Shown here: piece by piece, positions 1 through 7,514 of the stretch
Numbering within the stretch: the stretch's first letter is position 1
Layout: each line of letters opens with the position of its first letter
Source: Nocardia sp. alder85J
GTDB taxonomy: Bacteria > Actinomycetota > Actinomycetes > Mycobacteriales > Mycobacteriaceae
NCBI RefSeq assembly: GCF_020176955.2
Contig: NZ_JAIUCZ020000001.1
Coordinates: 248,001 to 312,000, forward strand
Reading direction: 5' to 3'
Length of the DNA stretch: 64,000 bases
Notes under the pieces: generated by a model
The model's database searches: none
The model's input: only the letters and a program-made list of their open reading frames with translations
What the model was told of the DNA's origin: nothing
Position numbers and translations under genes: made by a program

Positions 1-236
1 TTGGGCAGCGGGTTGTACACCGCGTCGACCTCGGGATCGGCGAGCAGCGCCGCGTAGCCCTCGTGGACCACCGGGATCCGATGCTTGTCCGCGAACTGCC
101 GGGCCCGCCCGGCATCACGCGCCGCGACGGCGACCACCGTGGCCCGCGGGTGATCCCGGGCGGGGGAGATGAGGGCGTTCGGCGCGATACGCGCCGCACC
201 GAGGATTCCGATCCGGACCCGGCCTGCTTCGGTCAT
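1..236 (-). CDS. Gfo/Idh/MocA-family oxidoreductase, N-terminal part
   Basis: Only the first 78 codons are inside the window; the gene runs off the left edge on the minus strand. The ATG at 234-236 opens a reading frame with a dinucleotide-binding start (RIGILGAARIAPNALI), followed by a second strand motif (VVAVAARD) and the segment DPEVDAVYNPLP. That order is the classic N-terminal Rossmann fold of NAD(P)-dependent Gfo/Idh/MocA dehydrogenases, which oxidise sugars, inositols or related alcohols. Substrate cannot be told from this piece. It points away from the next gene and is probably a separate unit. Confidence 0.8.
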   Translation of the reverse strand, partial: MTEAGRVRIGILGAARIAPNALISPARDHPRATVVAVAARDAGRARQFADKHRIPVVHEGYAALLADPEVDAVYNPLP

Positions 237-282
237 GCCGACACCGTACCGCCGTAACGGGATTCGTCACCCCGGCCGAGCG

Positions 283-1629
283 TCACCGTCCGCGTGCGAT
301 CCGAACACCACCGCGGCATTCAGTGCCCGCCGCCGGCCCCGTCGCCGCGACCTCGGCCGGTTCGGCCTCGGCCTCCGCACCTGCCTGTTTCTCGCGCCGC
401 AGCGCCACCGCCACCCCCGCGAAGATCACCAGGGTCAGCCAGAGATACGCGTTGTGGTCGAGCACGCCGAACGGCGGCCGATTGGGCAGGCCGAAGACAT
501 TGTCGACGTGCAACCCGAACAGTTTCATCACGCCGTCGGACACGATCACGGCCACCACCACCGGGCTCACCACGGTCGCCACCGTGGGCCGGCGCACGGC
601 CAGGTCGACCAGGCAGATCAGCAACGGCGCCAGCCAGACCCAGTGGTGGGTCCAGCTGAACGGGGAGACCACCGTGGTGGTCAGCCCGCACAGCACCACC
701 GCCGGCAGTTCGCGTCCGGTCGCCGACAACCGGTGGGCCAGCATCAGGCAGACGATCGTGACCACGATCGCGCCCAGCAGCCAGGTGGCCTGGAGGGCGC
801 CACCGGTGCCCACCGCGCGGGCGATCATGCCGCGCAGCGATTCGTTCTGCGAGTTCTGTGGCACCCCGACCCGCGCCGGATCGGCGAACGCGCCACCCCA
901 GAAGGTCAGCGAATCCCGCCACATCCAGATCGCCCCGACCGCCATGGTCGCCACGATCGCGCCGATCGCGTTGACGGCGGCCCGGTATCGGCGCGTGGCC
1001 AGCAGGTACAGCACGAAGAAGACCGGTGTCAGTTTGATGCCGGCCGCGATACCGGTCAGCACGCCCTTCCAGCGGAACGAGTCCGGCAGGGCCATGTCGA
1101 CCAGTACCAGCAGCAGCAACAGGATGTTGACCTGTCCGAACGCCATGGTCGACCGGATCGGCTCACACCACAGCAGCAGGCAGGCGACGAGCGGGCCGAG
1201 CGCCAGCATCCGCAGATCACGCCGGTAACCGAGCAGCGACAGCGCCGCCCACACCGAGCCGATCAGCATCGCGAAGTCGACCAGGCCGCCGATCCAGGTG
1301 AACACCAGCCCGTGCATCGCCACCAGCGGCACGAACATCAGCGCCGCGAACGGTGAGTAGACGAATTCGAACACCCCGCGGGTGTGCCCGCGCAGTGGAC
1401 TGTCGTACACCGAGACACCGTCCACGACGCGCTGTCCGGCGATCTGGTAGGTGCCCAGGTCGACCAGATGCATCATCGTCTGGGGCGCGGTCAGCACCTG
1501 GTCCAGATAGTAGAAGCCCGCGGGCAGCCCCAGCGCGACCAGTGCCCAGACCACCGGCATGGGGATCGTGCGCCGCTGTGGCGCGATCGGGCCTGTGCCC
1601 GCCACCGGTTCGGACGTCGACAACGACAT
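283..1629 (-). CDS. GT87-type (DUF2029) polyprenol-phosphate-mannose-dependent mannosyltransferase
   Basis: A 448-residue polytopic membrane protein with about ten hydrophobic segments. It has the features of the GT87/DUF2029 family, which in mycolata uses polyprenyl-phosphomannose to add alpha-1,2-mannose to phosphatidylinositol mannosides, lipomannan or arabinogalactan. Seen in sequence: an early acidic luminal loop (VDLGTYQIAGQRVVDG), the FVYSPFAALMF segment, and a long run of transmembrane helices ending in a charged Ala/Glu-rich cytoplasmic tail. ATG at 1627-1629 is preferred over the GTG two codons upstream because the GGGGGTGAGA before it makes a ribosome-binding site. The exact glycan product is inference from family only. 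Confidence 0.75.
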   Translation of the reverse strand: MSLSTSEPVAGTGPIAPQRRTIPMPVVWALVALGLPAGFYYLDQVLTAPQTMMHLVDLGTYQIAGQRVVDGVSVYDSPLRGHTRGVFEFVYSPFAALMFVPLVAMHGLVFTWIGGLVDFAMLIGSVWAALSLLGYRRDLRMLALGPLVACLLLWCEPIRSTMAFGQVNILLLLLVLVDMALPDSFRWKGVLTGIAAGIKLTPVFFVLYLLATRRYRAAVNAIGAIVATMAVGAIWMWRDSLTFWGGAFADPARVGVPQNSQNESLRGMIARAVGTGGALQATWLLGAIVVTIVCLMLAHRLSATGRELPAVVLCGLTTTVVSPFSWTHHWVWLAPLLICLVDLAVRRPTVATVVSPVVVAVIVSDGVMKLFGLHVDNVFGLPNRPPFGVLDHNAYLWLTLVIFAGVAVALRREKQAGAEAEAEPAEVAATGPAAGTECRGGVRIARGR

Positions 1630-1912
1630 TCTCACCCCCGTATCTCGAGGCCTCCGATTTCAGCCCACGGCGATGACGATGACTCTCGGCCGCCATCGGG
1701 TCGAACCTACGCTGCGGGCACTCGCCGCAACTTACCAGGCGGCCGCCGGAAGGCACGGGCGGGGCGGTGATCGCGCCGGTCGGAGAGATCGGCGGTCCCG
1801 GGTCCCGGCGGCGGCGCAACCGCGATTCGGCCCGGCGGCGCGGCCCCGGCCAGTGTATGCGAAAGCAGTTGCGGCGCAGTCCCGACCACGGACGCCACGG
1901 TGTCACGCGCCC

Positions 1913-1953
1913 TTGACTCAGCAGCCTGGCACGGCGACAGTAAATGGAACTGT
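1913..1953 (+). promoter_or_regulatory. Candidate promoter and inverted repeat before the acyl-CoA dehydrogenase pair
   Basis: The 348-base gap 1630-1977 between divergent genes holds no recognisable gene. It contains TTGACT (1913-1918) followed after 17 bases by GACAGT, a weak -35/-10 pair. Over the -10 sits an inverted repeat ACAGT-N7-ACTGT (1937-1953) of the kind TetR or FadR-type repressors use before fatty-acid genes. This is inference from pattern only. Confidence 0.3.
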
Positions 1954-1977
1954 ACCGTCGTCCAACGGAGTGACCGG

Positions 1978-3174
1978 GTGACCACTATCGATGAGTTCCG
2001 CGCCGGAGCCCGGGACTGGCTGCGCGCCAACGCGAAAGCCTTCGACCAGGACACGGAATCCGATCCCGAGGGCGGCGCGGTCCCGCTGGCGGTGTCGAAG
2101 GCGTTCCAGAAGAAGCTGTGGGAGGCCGGTTACGCGGGCATCATGTGGCCCGTCGAATACGGTGGCCAGGGGCTCGGTGTGGCCGAACTGCTCGCCTTCA
2201 ACGAGGTGGCCGCCGATTTCGTGCTGCCGGTGTGGCCGTTCGTGGTGGGTCTCGGCATGCCCGGCCCGACGCTGCTGGAACTCGGGACCGAGGAGCAGAA
2301 GCGGCGTCACCTGCCGCCGATGCTGCGTGGTGAGGAGATCTGGTGCCAGCTGTTCTCCGAGCCCGACGGCGGTTCGGATGTGGCGAGCCTGCGCACCGCC
2401 GCCGTCCGCACCGAGACCGGCTGGCGGATCAACGGCAGCAAGGTCTGGACCTCCGGCGCCCAGGTCAGCGATTTCGGTGCGCTGCTGGCCCGCACCGATC
2501 CGACCGTACCCAAACACCAGGGCATCACGATGTTCATCGTGGACATGCATCATCCGGGCGTGACCGTCCGGCCGCTGCGGGTGGCCACCGGCTCGGCGCC
2601 GTTCAACGAGGTGCATTTCCAGGATGTCGACGTGCCCGCGGACGCGGTGATCGGCGCGGTCGACCGCGGCTGGCAGTCGGCGGTGGTGATGCTGCGCAAC
2701 GAGCGGGTGTCGCTGGGCACCGGCCCCCGGTCGCGGTCGAATCCGCTCGGGTTCGACTCGCTGCTGGAATTGGCCCGCGAGCGTGGCCTGGACCGGGATC
2801 CGGCGGTGCGCCGCCGCCTGGCCGAGATCCACGCCCGCGAGGCGGCGCTCGGCGCCTACGGCCGGGTGCTGCACGAGGAGACCACCGCGGGCCGCAATAT
2901 CGGCGCTCGCGGGTCCGCGGCCAAACTGGCCGGCGCCGCACAGCAACTGTGGGCCGCCGACCTGGCTCAGGAGATCCTCGGCGAGGAGTTGGCGCTCGGA
3001 TCCGACCGGATGAATCCGGTGGCGATGGCGATCATCACCGGTCCCGGCATGGCAACCGCCGGTGGCACCAACGAGATCCAGCGCAACATCATCGGCGAGC
3101 GCGTCCTCGGCCTGGCCAAGGATCCGGGCGTGGATCGCGACCTGCCCTTCAACCAGCTGCGTTTCTCCCGTTGA
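1978..3174 (+). CDS. Acyl-CoA dehydrogenase (large-subunit-like, FadE family)
   Basis: 398 residues. Flavoprotein catalysing alpha,beta-dehydrogenation of an acyl-CoA. Visible family marks are the middle-domain substrate/FAD segment (WCQLFSEPDGGSDVASLRT), the KVWTSGAQVSDFG strand, and a C-terminal all-helical domain with the FAD-binding MATAGGTNEIQRNIIGERVLGL region written here only in part (GGTNEIQRNIIGER). The GTG at 1978 is chosen because GGAG lies seven bases upstream and the first residues (TTIDEFRAGARDWL) match family N-termini. A second acyl-CoA dehydrogenase follows after 34 bases, the usual heteromeric (alpha2beta2) FadE-pair layout seen in actinobacterial sterol and fatty-acid catabolism. 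The substrate is not evident. Confidence 0.9.
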   Translation: MTTIDEFRAGARDWLRANAKAFDQDTESDPEGGAVPLAVSKAFQKKLWEAGYAGIMWPVEYGGQGLGVAELLAFNEVAADFVLPVWPFVVGLGMPGPTLLELGTEEQKRRHLPPMLRGEEIWCQLFSEPDGGSDVASLRTAAVRTETGWRINGSKVWTSGAQVSDFGALLARTDPTVPKHQGITMFIVDMHHPGVTVRPLRVATGSAPFNEVHFQDVDVPADAVIGAVDRGWQSAVVMLRNERVSLGTGPRSRSNPLGFDSLLELARERGLDRDPAVRRRLAEIHAREAALGAYGRVLHEETTAGRNIGARGSAAKLAGAAQQLWAADLAQEILGEELALGSDRMNPVAMAIITGPGMATAGGTNEIQRNIIGERVLGLAKDPGVDRDLPFNQLRFSR

Positions 3175-3208
3175 GCGCCCGCGGCCCCGTCGACCGGAAG
3201 GACCGGCC

Positions 3209-4321
3209 TTGACCCTCATCGACACCCCCGAACAGCAGGCGCTCGCCGACGCCGTGCGGCGCTTCGTGACCGAGCGCACCCCGCGCGCCGCGGTGCGTGA
3301 AACAGCCTTCGGTCCGACATCTTTCGATCCCGCCGTCTGGCGCGGGCTGGCCGCCGATCTCGGCCTCGCGGGCCTGCTCGTGCCCGACGAGTTCGGCGGG
3401 CAGGGCGGCACGGCCGCGGATCTGGCTGTGGCACTGCGGGAATTGGGCGCCGGCCTGGTACCCGCGCCGCTGCTGGCCTCGGGTGTGCTCGCGGCGGGCA
3501 CGCTGCTGGCGCTCGACGACGTCGCGGCGCAGAAGACCTGGCTGCCGCAATTGTCCTCGGGTGCGGTGGTGGCCACCCTCGCGGTCTCCGAACCCGATGG
3601 GCGCGAATGGATTTCGGACCGGCCCGCAACCACGGCGATGGTGTCGGCCGGCGCGGTCACGCTGTCCGGGATCAAGTCCGCGGTGCTGCACGCCGCCGAC
3701 GCGGATCTGCTGCTGGTCACCGCGACCGGCCCCGACGGTGCCGGGATTTATCTGGTCGAGCGGGGCGCCGCCGGTCTGCTCGTGCATCCCGAGAACTGCC
3801 TCGACGCCACCAAGAGCCTGGCCACCGTCTCCTTCGACGGCACACCCGTGACGCCGCTGACCGGCGACACCGCGGCCGCCCTGGAGCAGGTGGCCGATCT
3901 GGCGAATCTGGCCGTCGCCGCCGAGCAGGTGGGTGCGTTGCGCGCCTGCCTGGACCTGACCACCGAATATGCCAGGATCCGATTCAGTTTCGGCCACCCC
4001 ATCGGCGCGTACCAGGGTGTCAAGCACCGGCTGGCCGATATCTACACCGACTGGGCGCTGGCCGACGCGGCCGTGCGCCGGGCCGCCGAGGCGGCGGCCA
4101 CCGACCCCGCCGCATTCCCGGCGGCGGCCGCCACCGCCCGCGTGGTCACCTCGCCGGCCTATGTGAACGCCGCCAAACACACCATGCTGCTGCACGGCGG
4201 CATCGGTTTCACCTGGGAACACGACGCCCACCTCTACTACCGGCACGCCATCGTGAGCAATGTGCTGTTCGGCGGTCCCGACTACCAGAAGGACCGCCTG
4301 GCGGACAAGCTCGCGATCTGA
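3209..4321 (+). CDS. Acyl-CoA dehydrogenase, partner subunit of the preceding gene
   Basis: 370 residues, starting with TTG at 3209 behind GGAAGGA. It has the N-terminal helical domain (LIDTPEQQALADAVRRFV), the GLLVPDEFGGQGG segment, a shortened middle domain and the C-terminal helices containing FSFGHPIGAYQGVKHRLAD. The last part, MLLHGGIGFTWEHDAHLYYRHA, is typical of the second subunit of paired FadE proteins in mycolata. Lying 34 bases after the first dehydrogenase it is very likely co-translated and forms a heteromer. Compared with the first gene the middle domain lacks the canonical SEPDGGSD run, consistent with a subunit that contributes less to catalysis. Confidence 0.85.
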   Translation: MTLIDTPEQQALADAVRRFVTERTPRAAVRETAFGPTSFDPAVWRGLAADLGLAGLLVPDEFGGQGGTAADLAVALRELGAGLVPAPLLASGVLAAGTLLALDDVAAQKTWLPQLSSGAVVATLAVSEPDGREWISDRPATTAMVSAGAVTLSGIKSAVLHAADADLLLVTATGPDGAGIYLVERGAAGLLVHPENCLDATKSLATVSFDGTPVTPLTGDTAAALEQVADLANLAVAAEQVGALRACLDLTTEYARIRFSFGHPIGAYQGVKHRLADIYTDWALADAAVRRAAEAAATDPAAFPAAAATARVVTSPAYVNAAKHTMLLHGGIGFTWEHDAHLYYRHAIVSNVLFGGPDYQKDRLADKLAI

Positions 4322-4396
4322 CGGTGGCGCGATCAGGGTGACGGCGGGCCGTGGGTGACAATTGTCGGCACGTCGTCGTCCCACGCCGGAGGTGCC

Positions 4397-5563
4397 ATGT
4401 CGCAGTCCCTGACCCAGTTGTTCGCGCTCGATTCGCTGCTGACGCCGGAGGAGATCGAGATCCGTTCCACCGTGCGGAAATTCGGTGAGCAGCGGATCCG
4501 GCCGCACATCGCGCAATGGTTCGAACAGGCCGCCCTCCCGGTCCGGGATCTGGCCGCGGAACTCGGGTCGCTCGGGGTGCTGGGCATGCATCTGGACGGC
4601 TACGGCTGCGCGGGGATGAGCGCGACCGCCTACGGGCTGGCCTGCCTGGAACTGGAGGCGGTCGACTCGGGCATCCGCAGCCTGGTGTCGGTACAGGGCT
4701 CGCTGGCGATGTTCTCCCTGCACCACTGGGGCAGCGAGGAGCAGAAACAGCGCTGGCTGCCGCCGATGGCGGCGGGCACGGCGATCGGCTGTTTCGGCCT
4801 CACCGAACCGGATTTCGGCTCCAACCCGGCCGGAATGCGCACGCACGCGAAGCGCGACGGCGGCGACTGGGTGCTCGACGGCACCAAGATGTGGATCACC
4901 AACGGCTCGGTCGCCGATGTCGCGGTGGTGTGGGCCCGGACCGACGACGGTATCCGCGGCTTCGTGGTGCCCACCGACACGCCCGGATTCTCAGCCCCGG
5001 AAATCCGTGCCAAACTGTCGCTACGCGCGTCGATCACCTCGGAACTGGTGCTCGACGGCGTCCGCCTGCCCGGCGACGCGATGCTGCCGCTGGCCCGGGG
5101 CCTGCGCGGACCGCTGACCAGCCTGGGCGAGGCGCGCTTCGGCATCGTGTTCGGCGCGCTGGGCGCCGCCCGTGACTGCCTGGAGGCCGCGATCGACTAC
5201 ACGCGGTCCCGGCAGGTGTTCGACAAACCGCTGGCGGCCTATCAGCTGACCCAGGCCAAGATCGCCGACATGGCGCTGGAGGTCGGCAAGGGACATCTGC
5301 TGGCCTATCATCTGGGCCGGCTCAAGGATCGCGGCGAGCTGACCCCGGACCAGGTCAGCACCGGCAAACTCAACAATGTCCGCGAGGCGCTGGACATCGC
5401 GCGGGAATGCCGGACCATCCTGGGCGCCAACGGGATCACCCTGGAATATCCGGTGCTGCGGCACGCGAACAACCTGGAGTCGGTGCTGACCTACGAGGGC
5501 ACCTCCGAGGTGCACCAGCTCACCATCGGCAAGGCGCTGACCGGCGAGGACGCCTTCCGCTGA
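4397..5563 (+). CDS. gcdH: Glutaryl-CoA dehydrogenase-like acyl-CoA dehydrogenase
   Basis: 388 residues. Closest in pattern to GcdH, which oxidises and decarboxylates glutaryl-CoA to crotonyl-CoA in lysine/tryptophan catabolism. Evidence: the FGLTEPDFGSNPAGMRTHAK active-site segment, the KMWITNGSVADVAVVWAR strand, the C-terminal RQVFDKPLAAYQLTQAKIAD helix and the ending LTYEGTSEVHQLTIGKALTG, in which Glu of TYEGT is the expected catalytic base. The ATG at 4397 follows GGAGGTGCC; an upstream in-frame ATG at 4355 gives a non-conserved extension. It is 75 bases after the previous dehydrogenase, possibly in the same transcript. Other short-branched acyl-CoA substrates cannot be excluded. Confidence 0.85.
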   Translation: MSQSLTQLFALDSLLTPEEIEIRSTVRKFGEQRIRPHIAQWFEQAALPVRDLAAELGSLGVLGMHLDGYGCAGMSATAYGLACLELEAVDSGIRSLVSVQGSLAMFSLHHWGSEEQKQRWLPPMAAGTAIGCFGLTEPDFGSNPAGMRTHAKRDGGDWVLDGTKMWITNGSVADVAVVWARTDDGIRGFVVPTDTPGFSAPEIRAKLSLRASITSELVLDGVRLPGDAMLPLARGLRGPLTSLGEARFGIVFGALGAARDCLEAAIDYTRSRQVFDKPLAAYQLTQAKIADMALEVGKGHLLAYHLGRLKDRGELTPDQVSTGKLNNVREALDIARECRTILGANGITLEYPVLRHANNLESVLTYEGTSEVHQLTIGKALTGEDAFR

Positions 5564-5596
5564 GCTGCCGTTCGCGCATCACCCGGCCGGGCGGGC

Positions 5597-6385
5597 TCAG
5601 TCGCGCATCACCTGTTCGCGCAGGCTCGCCAGGGTCTTGGACAGGATGCGCGAGACCTGCATCTGCGAGACGCCCAGGGCCGCGGCGATCTCGCTCTGGG
5701 TCCGGTGTTCGAAGAAACGCATCATCAGCACCCGGCGTTCGCGGGCGGGCAGTGCGGCCAGTAGCGGCCGCACCGCCAGGAACCGCTCCACGTGCTCGTA
5801 TTGCCCGTCCTCGTCGCCGAGTACCTCCAGCAGCGACAGCGAGTTCTCACCGTCGTTGCTGCCCGACACCGCCTCGAGCGAGGAGGTCTGATACGCATTG
5901 CTCGCGATCAGCGCCTGGGTGACCTCGGCGAGATCGACGTCCAGTTCGGCGGCGATCTCCCGGGCCCGCGGCATCCGGCCCAGCCGCTGCGACAGCCGCT
6001 CGATCACGCCGCTCAGCGAGCCCTGAATTTCCTTGGTACGCCGGGGGACCCGCACCGCCCAGGTGTTGTCGCGGAAGTGCCGGCGCACCTCGCCCATGAT
6101 GGTCGGGACGGCGAAGGCGAGGAACGGCGAGCCACGCGACTGGTCGAAGCGGTCCACCGCCTGCACCAGACCCAGACTGGCCACCTGGAGCAGGTCGTCG
6201 AAAGTCTCACCGCGCCCGGCGAATCGCCGCGCGATGTGCTCGGCCAGTGGCAGGCAGCGGTCGATGATCTCGGTGCGTAGTGTGTCGCACCGCGGATCGC
6301 CGGGAGCGAGCGCGGCGAGCGCGGCGAATGCCGGCTCGATGTCGTCGTAACTGTCGCGGCGGGACCGGCCGCGCTCAGCCGGCAT
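5597..6385 (-). CDS. sigF: SigF/SigB-type stress RNA polymerase sigma factor
   Basis: 262 residues, group 3 sigma factor. Region 2 (FDDLLQVASLGLVQAVDRFD, then FLAFAVPTIMGEVRRHFRD), region 3 (SLSGVIERLSQRLGRMPRAREIA in part) and region 4 (LPARERRVLMMRFFEHRTQ with the helix-turn-helix IAAALGVSQMQVSRILSK) are all present. Such factors drive general-stress and stationary-phase genes in actinobacteria. ATG 6385 overlaps the end of the anti-sigma gene by 11 bases and has GAGG upstream; a GTG three codons earlier is the alternative. It is the last gene of the STAS-rsbW-sigF operon and converges on gcdH with a 33-base gap. Confidence 0.93.
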   Translation of the reverse strand: MPAERGRSRRDSYDDIEPAFAALAALAPGDPRCDTLRTEIIDRCLPLAEHIARRFAGRGETFDDLLQVASLGLVQAVDRFDQSRGSPFLAFAVPTIMGEVRRHFRDNTWAVRVPRRTKEIQGSLSGVIERLSQRLGRMPRAREIAAELDVDLAEVTQALIASNAYQTSSLEAVSGSNDGENSLSLLEVLGDEDGQYEHVERFLAVRPLLAALPARERRVLMMRFFEHRTQSEIAAALGVSQMQVSRILSKTLASLREQVMRD

Positions 6386-6863
6386 CGGCGGCACCTCGCC
6401 GGCGGCTGAACTCGACCATCACCGGATGGCCGAGACCGTTTCCGTCGGTGTCGGTTTCGATGACGGTCAGGGTATCGGTGATGGTGAGCAGCACATGCCA
6501 GCCGAAGCCGGTCTGGTCGATCACCTTCGGCACGGTGCTGAAACCGACGACGCGCACGGTCATCCGGTCACCGTCGCAGCCGAATTCGCATTCGATCGAG
6601 GATCCGGGCACCGCGGCCGACAGCAGACAGGTGGCGATCTCGTCGAGCGCGACCCGGATGTCGGTCACCTCGTCGAGTGCGAAATCGGCCATGAGCGTGA
6701 CGGTTTCGGCCAGTGCCCGCAGCATGGTGAGTTGTTCGGGGACGGCGTCGACGCGGACGCCGACCGGCGACATCCGCGTCCGCGGTTCCGACAGCCAATC
6801 CTGGTCCGGCACGTGAATCTCCCTTCGCGTGAGCCGGGCCGTTTCGCTCCGGGCTCCTGACAT
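6375..6863 (-). CDS. rsbW: RsbW-type anti-sigma factor / serine kinase
   Basis: 162 residues with a GHKL (HATPase_c_2) fold. The DIRVALDEIATCLLSAA stretch is the N-box helix, and TGFGWHVLLTITDT is the ATP-lid/G-box area. Family members bind and inhibit the stress sigma factor and phosphorylate a STAS antagonist. The asparagine expected in the N-box (DExxxN) is Cys here (DEIATC), so kinase activity may be weak or absent, as reported for some SigF anti-sigmas. Its ATG follows directly on the TAG stop of the STAS gene and its end overlaps sigF, so the three are translationally coupled. Confidence 0.88.
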   Translation of the reverse strand: MSGARSETARLTRREIHVPDQDWLSEPRTRMSPVGVRVDAVPEQLTMLRALAETVTLMADFALDEVTDIRVALDEIATCLLSAAVPGSSIECEFGCDGDRMTVRVVGFSTVPKVIDQTGFGWHVLLTITDTLTVIETDTDGNGLGHPVMVEFSRRRGAADAG

Positions 6864-7256
6864 CTAGCTCCGCACCGCCTCGTACACGGTGGAATAGGGC
6901 CGGAACAGCGCTCGCGCTCCGGTTATCCGCAGGACGTGCTCCACCTCGTACCGGCCGGCGGTGAGCCGCAACTCGACCGCGGCGGCCGCCGCCGGCTCCC
7001 GCGCCGCGATCAGCGCCACGGCGGCCCCGATGCCGAGGAACCGGGTGCCGGTGAGGTCCACCACGACGATCGAGCGTTCCGAAACAGCGGCCGCGGCAAT
7101 CGCTTTCGCGATCGCATCGCGGAACTGCCCGGTGATCGCGGCATCGAACTCGCCGTCGACACGCACGACGGGGAGGTGACCGGGCCCGGATCCGGGCCGG
7201 ACGGTACCGCTCGGCGCGGCGTCGATCGCGTGGTCCAGCAGGGCGACAGCAGACAT
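6864..7256 (-). CDS. STAS-domain anti-sigma factor antagonist lacking the phospho-serine
   Basis: 130 residues, one STAS domain (VVRVDGEFDAAITGQFRDAI, VVVDLTGTRFLGIGAAVALI). STAS antagonists bind RsbW-type anti-sigmas and free the sigma factor unless phosphorylated on a serine in the loop usually written DS(S/A)G or GSAG. Here the loop is FLGIGAAV with Ile where Ser is expected, so control by phosphorylation looks impossible. ATG 7256 is used because GGAGGT lies about eight bases upstream. It is the first gene of the operon. Confidence 0.85.
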   Translation of the reverse strand: MSAVALLDHAIDAAPSGTVRPGSGPGHLPVVRVDGEFDAAITGQFRDAIAKAIAAAAVSERSIVVVDLTGTRFLGIGAAVALIAAREPAAAAAVELRLTAGRYEVEHVLRITGARALFRPYSTVYEAVRS

Positions 7257-7473
7257 GGTGAATACCTCCGCACGAGATGTTCGGTAGTACGCGCGAAAGG
7301 GATCCCGACACGAGAACCGGAGCTCTCCGAGTGAACTCCGGGGAACCGGGATCCGAGATGCCGCGGTGCATCCGCCTGCGGCGACACGCGCAACCACGAT
7401 CGGCTGTGGACTCAACCTCCCACCATTATGCCGGCGGTGGTAGCCGCCGGGCCCGAGTACTGTCACTGTCCGC

Positions 7474-7498
7474 CTACCCTCGGTGCCCGGCGGGAAAC
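7474..7498 (-). promoter_or_regulatory. SigF/SigB-type promoter for the STAS-rsbW-sigF operon
   Basis: On the minus strand GTTT (7498-7495) is followed after exactly 15 bases by GGGTAG (7479-7474). This fits the GNTT-N14-16-GGGTA consensus of actinobacterial SigF/SigB promoters. It lies just after the stop of the upstream gene (7515) and about 215 bases before the STAS start, so the leader is long. It implies autoregulation of the sigma operon. Confidence 0.6.
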
Positions 7499-7514
7499 AC
7501 GCCGAGGGCCCCGA

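Noticed and set aside
1900..3720. Long open frame on the minus strand opposite the acyl-CoA dehydrogenases (1918-3720)
   Set aside because: It is an antisense shadow of high-GC coding DNA; its protein is low-complexity His/Arg/Gly-rich and the plus strand has clear enzyme motifs.
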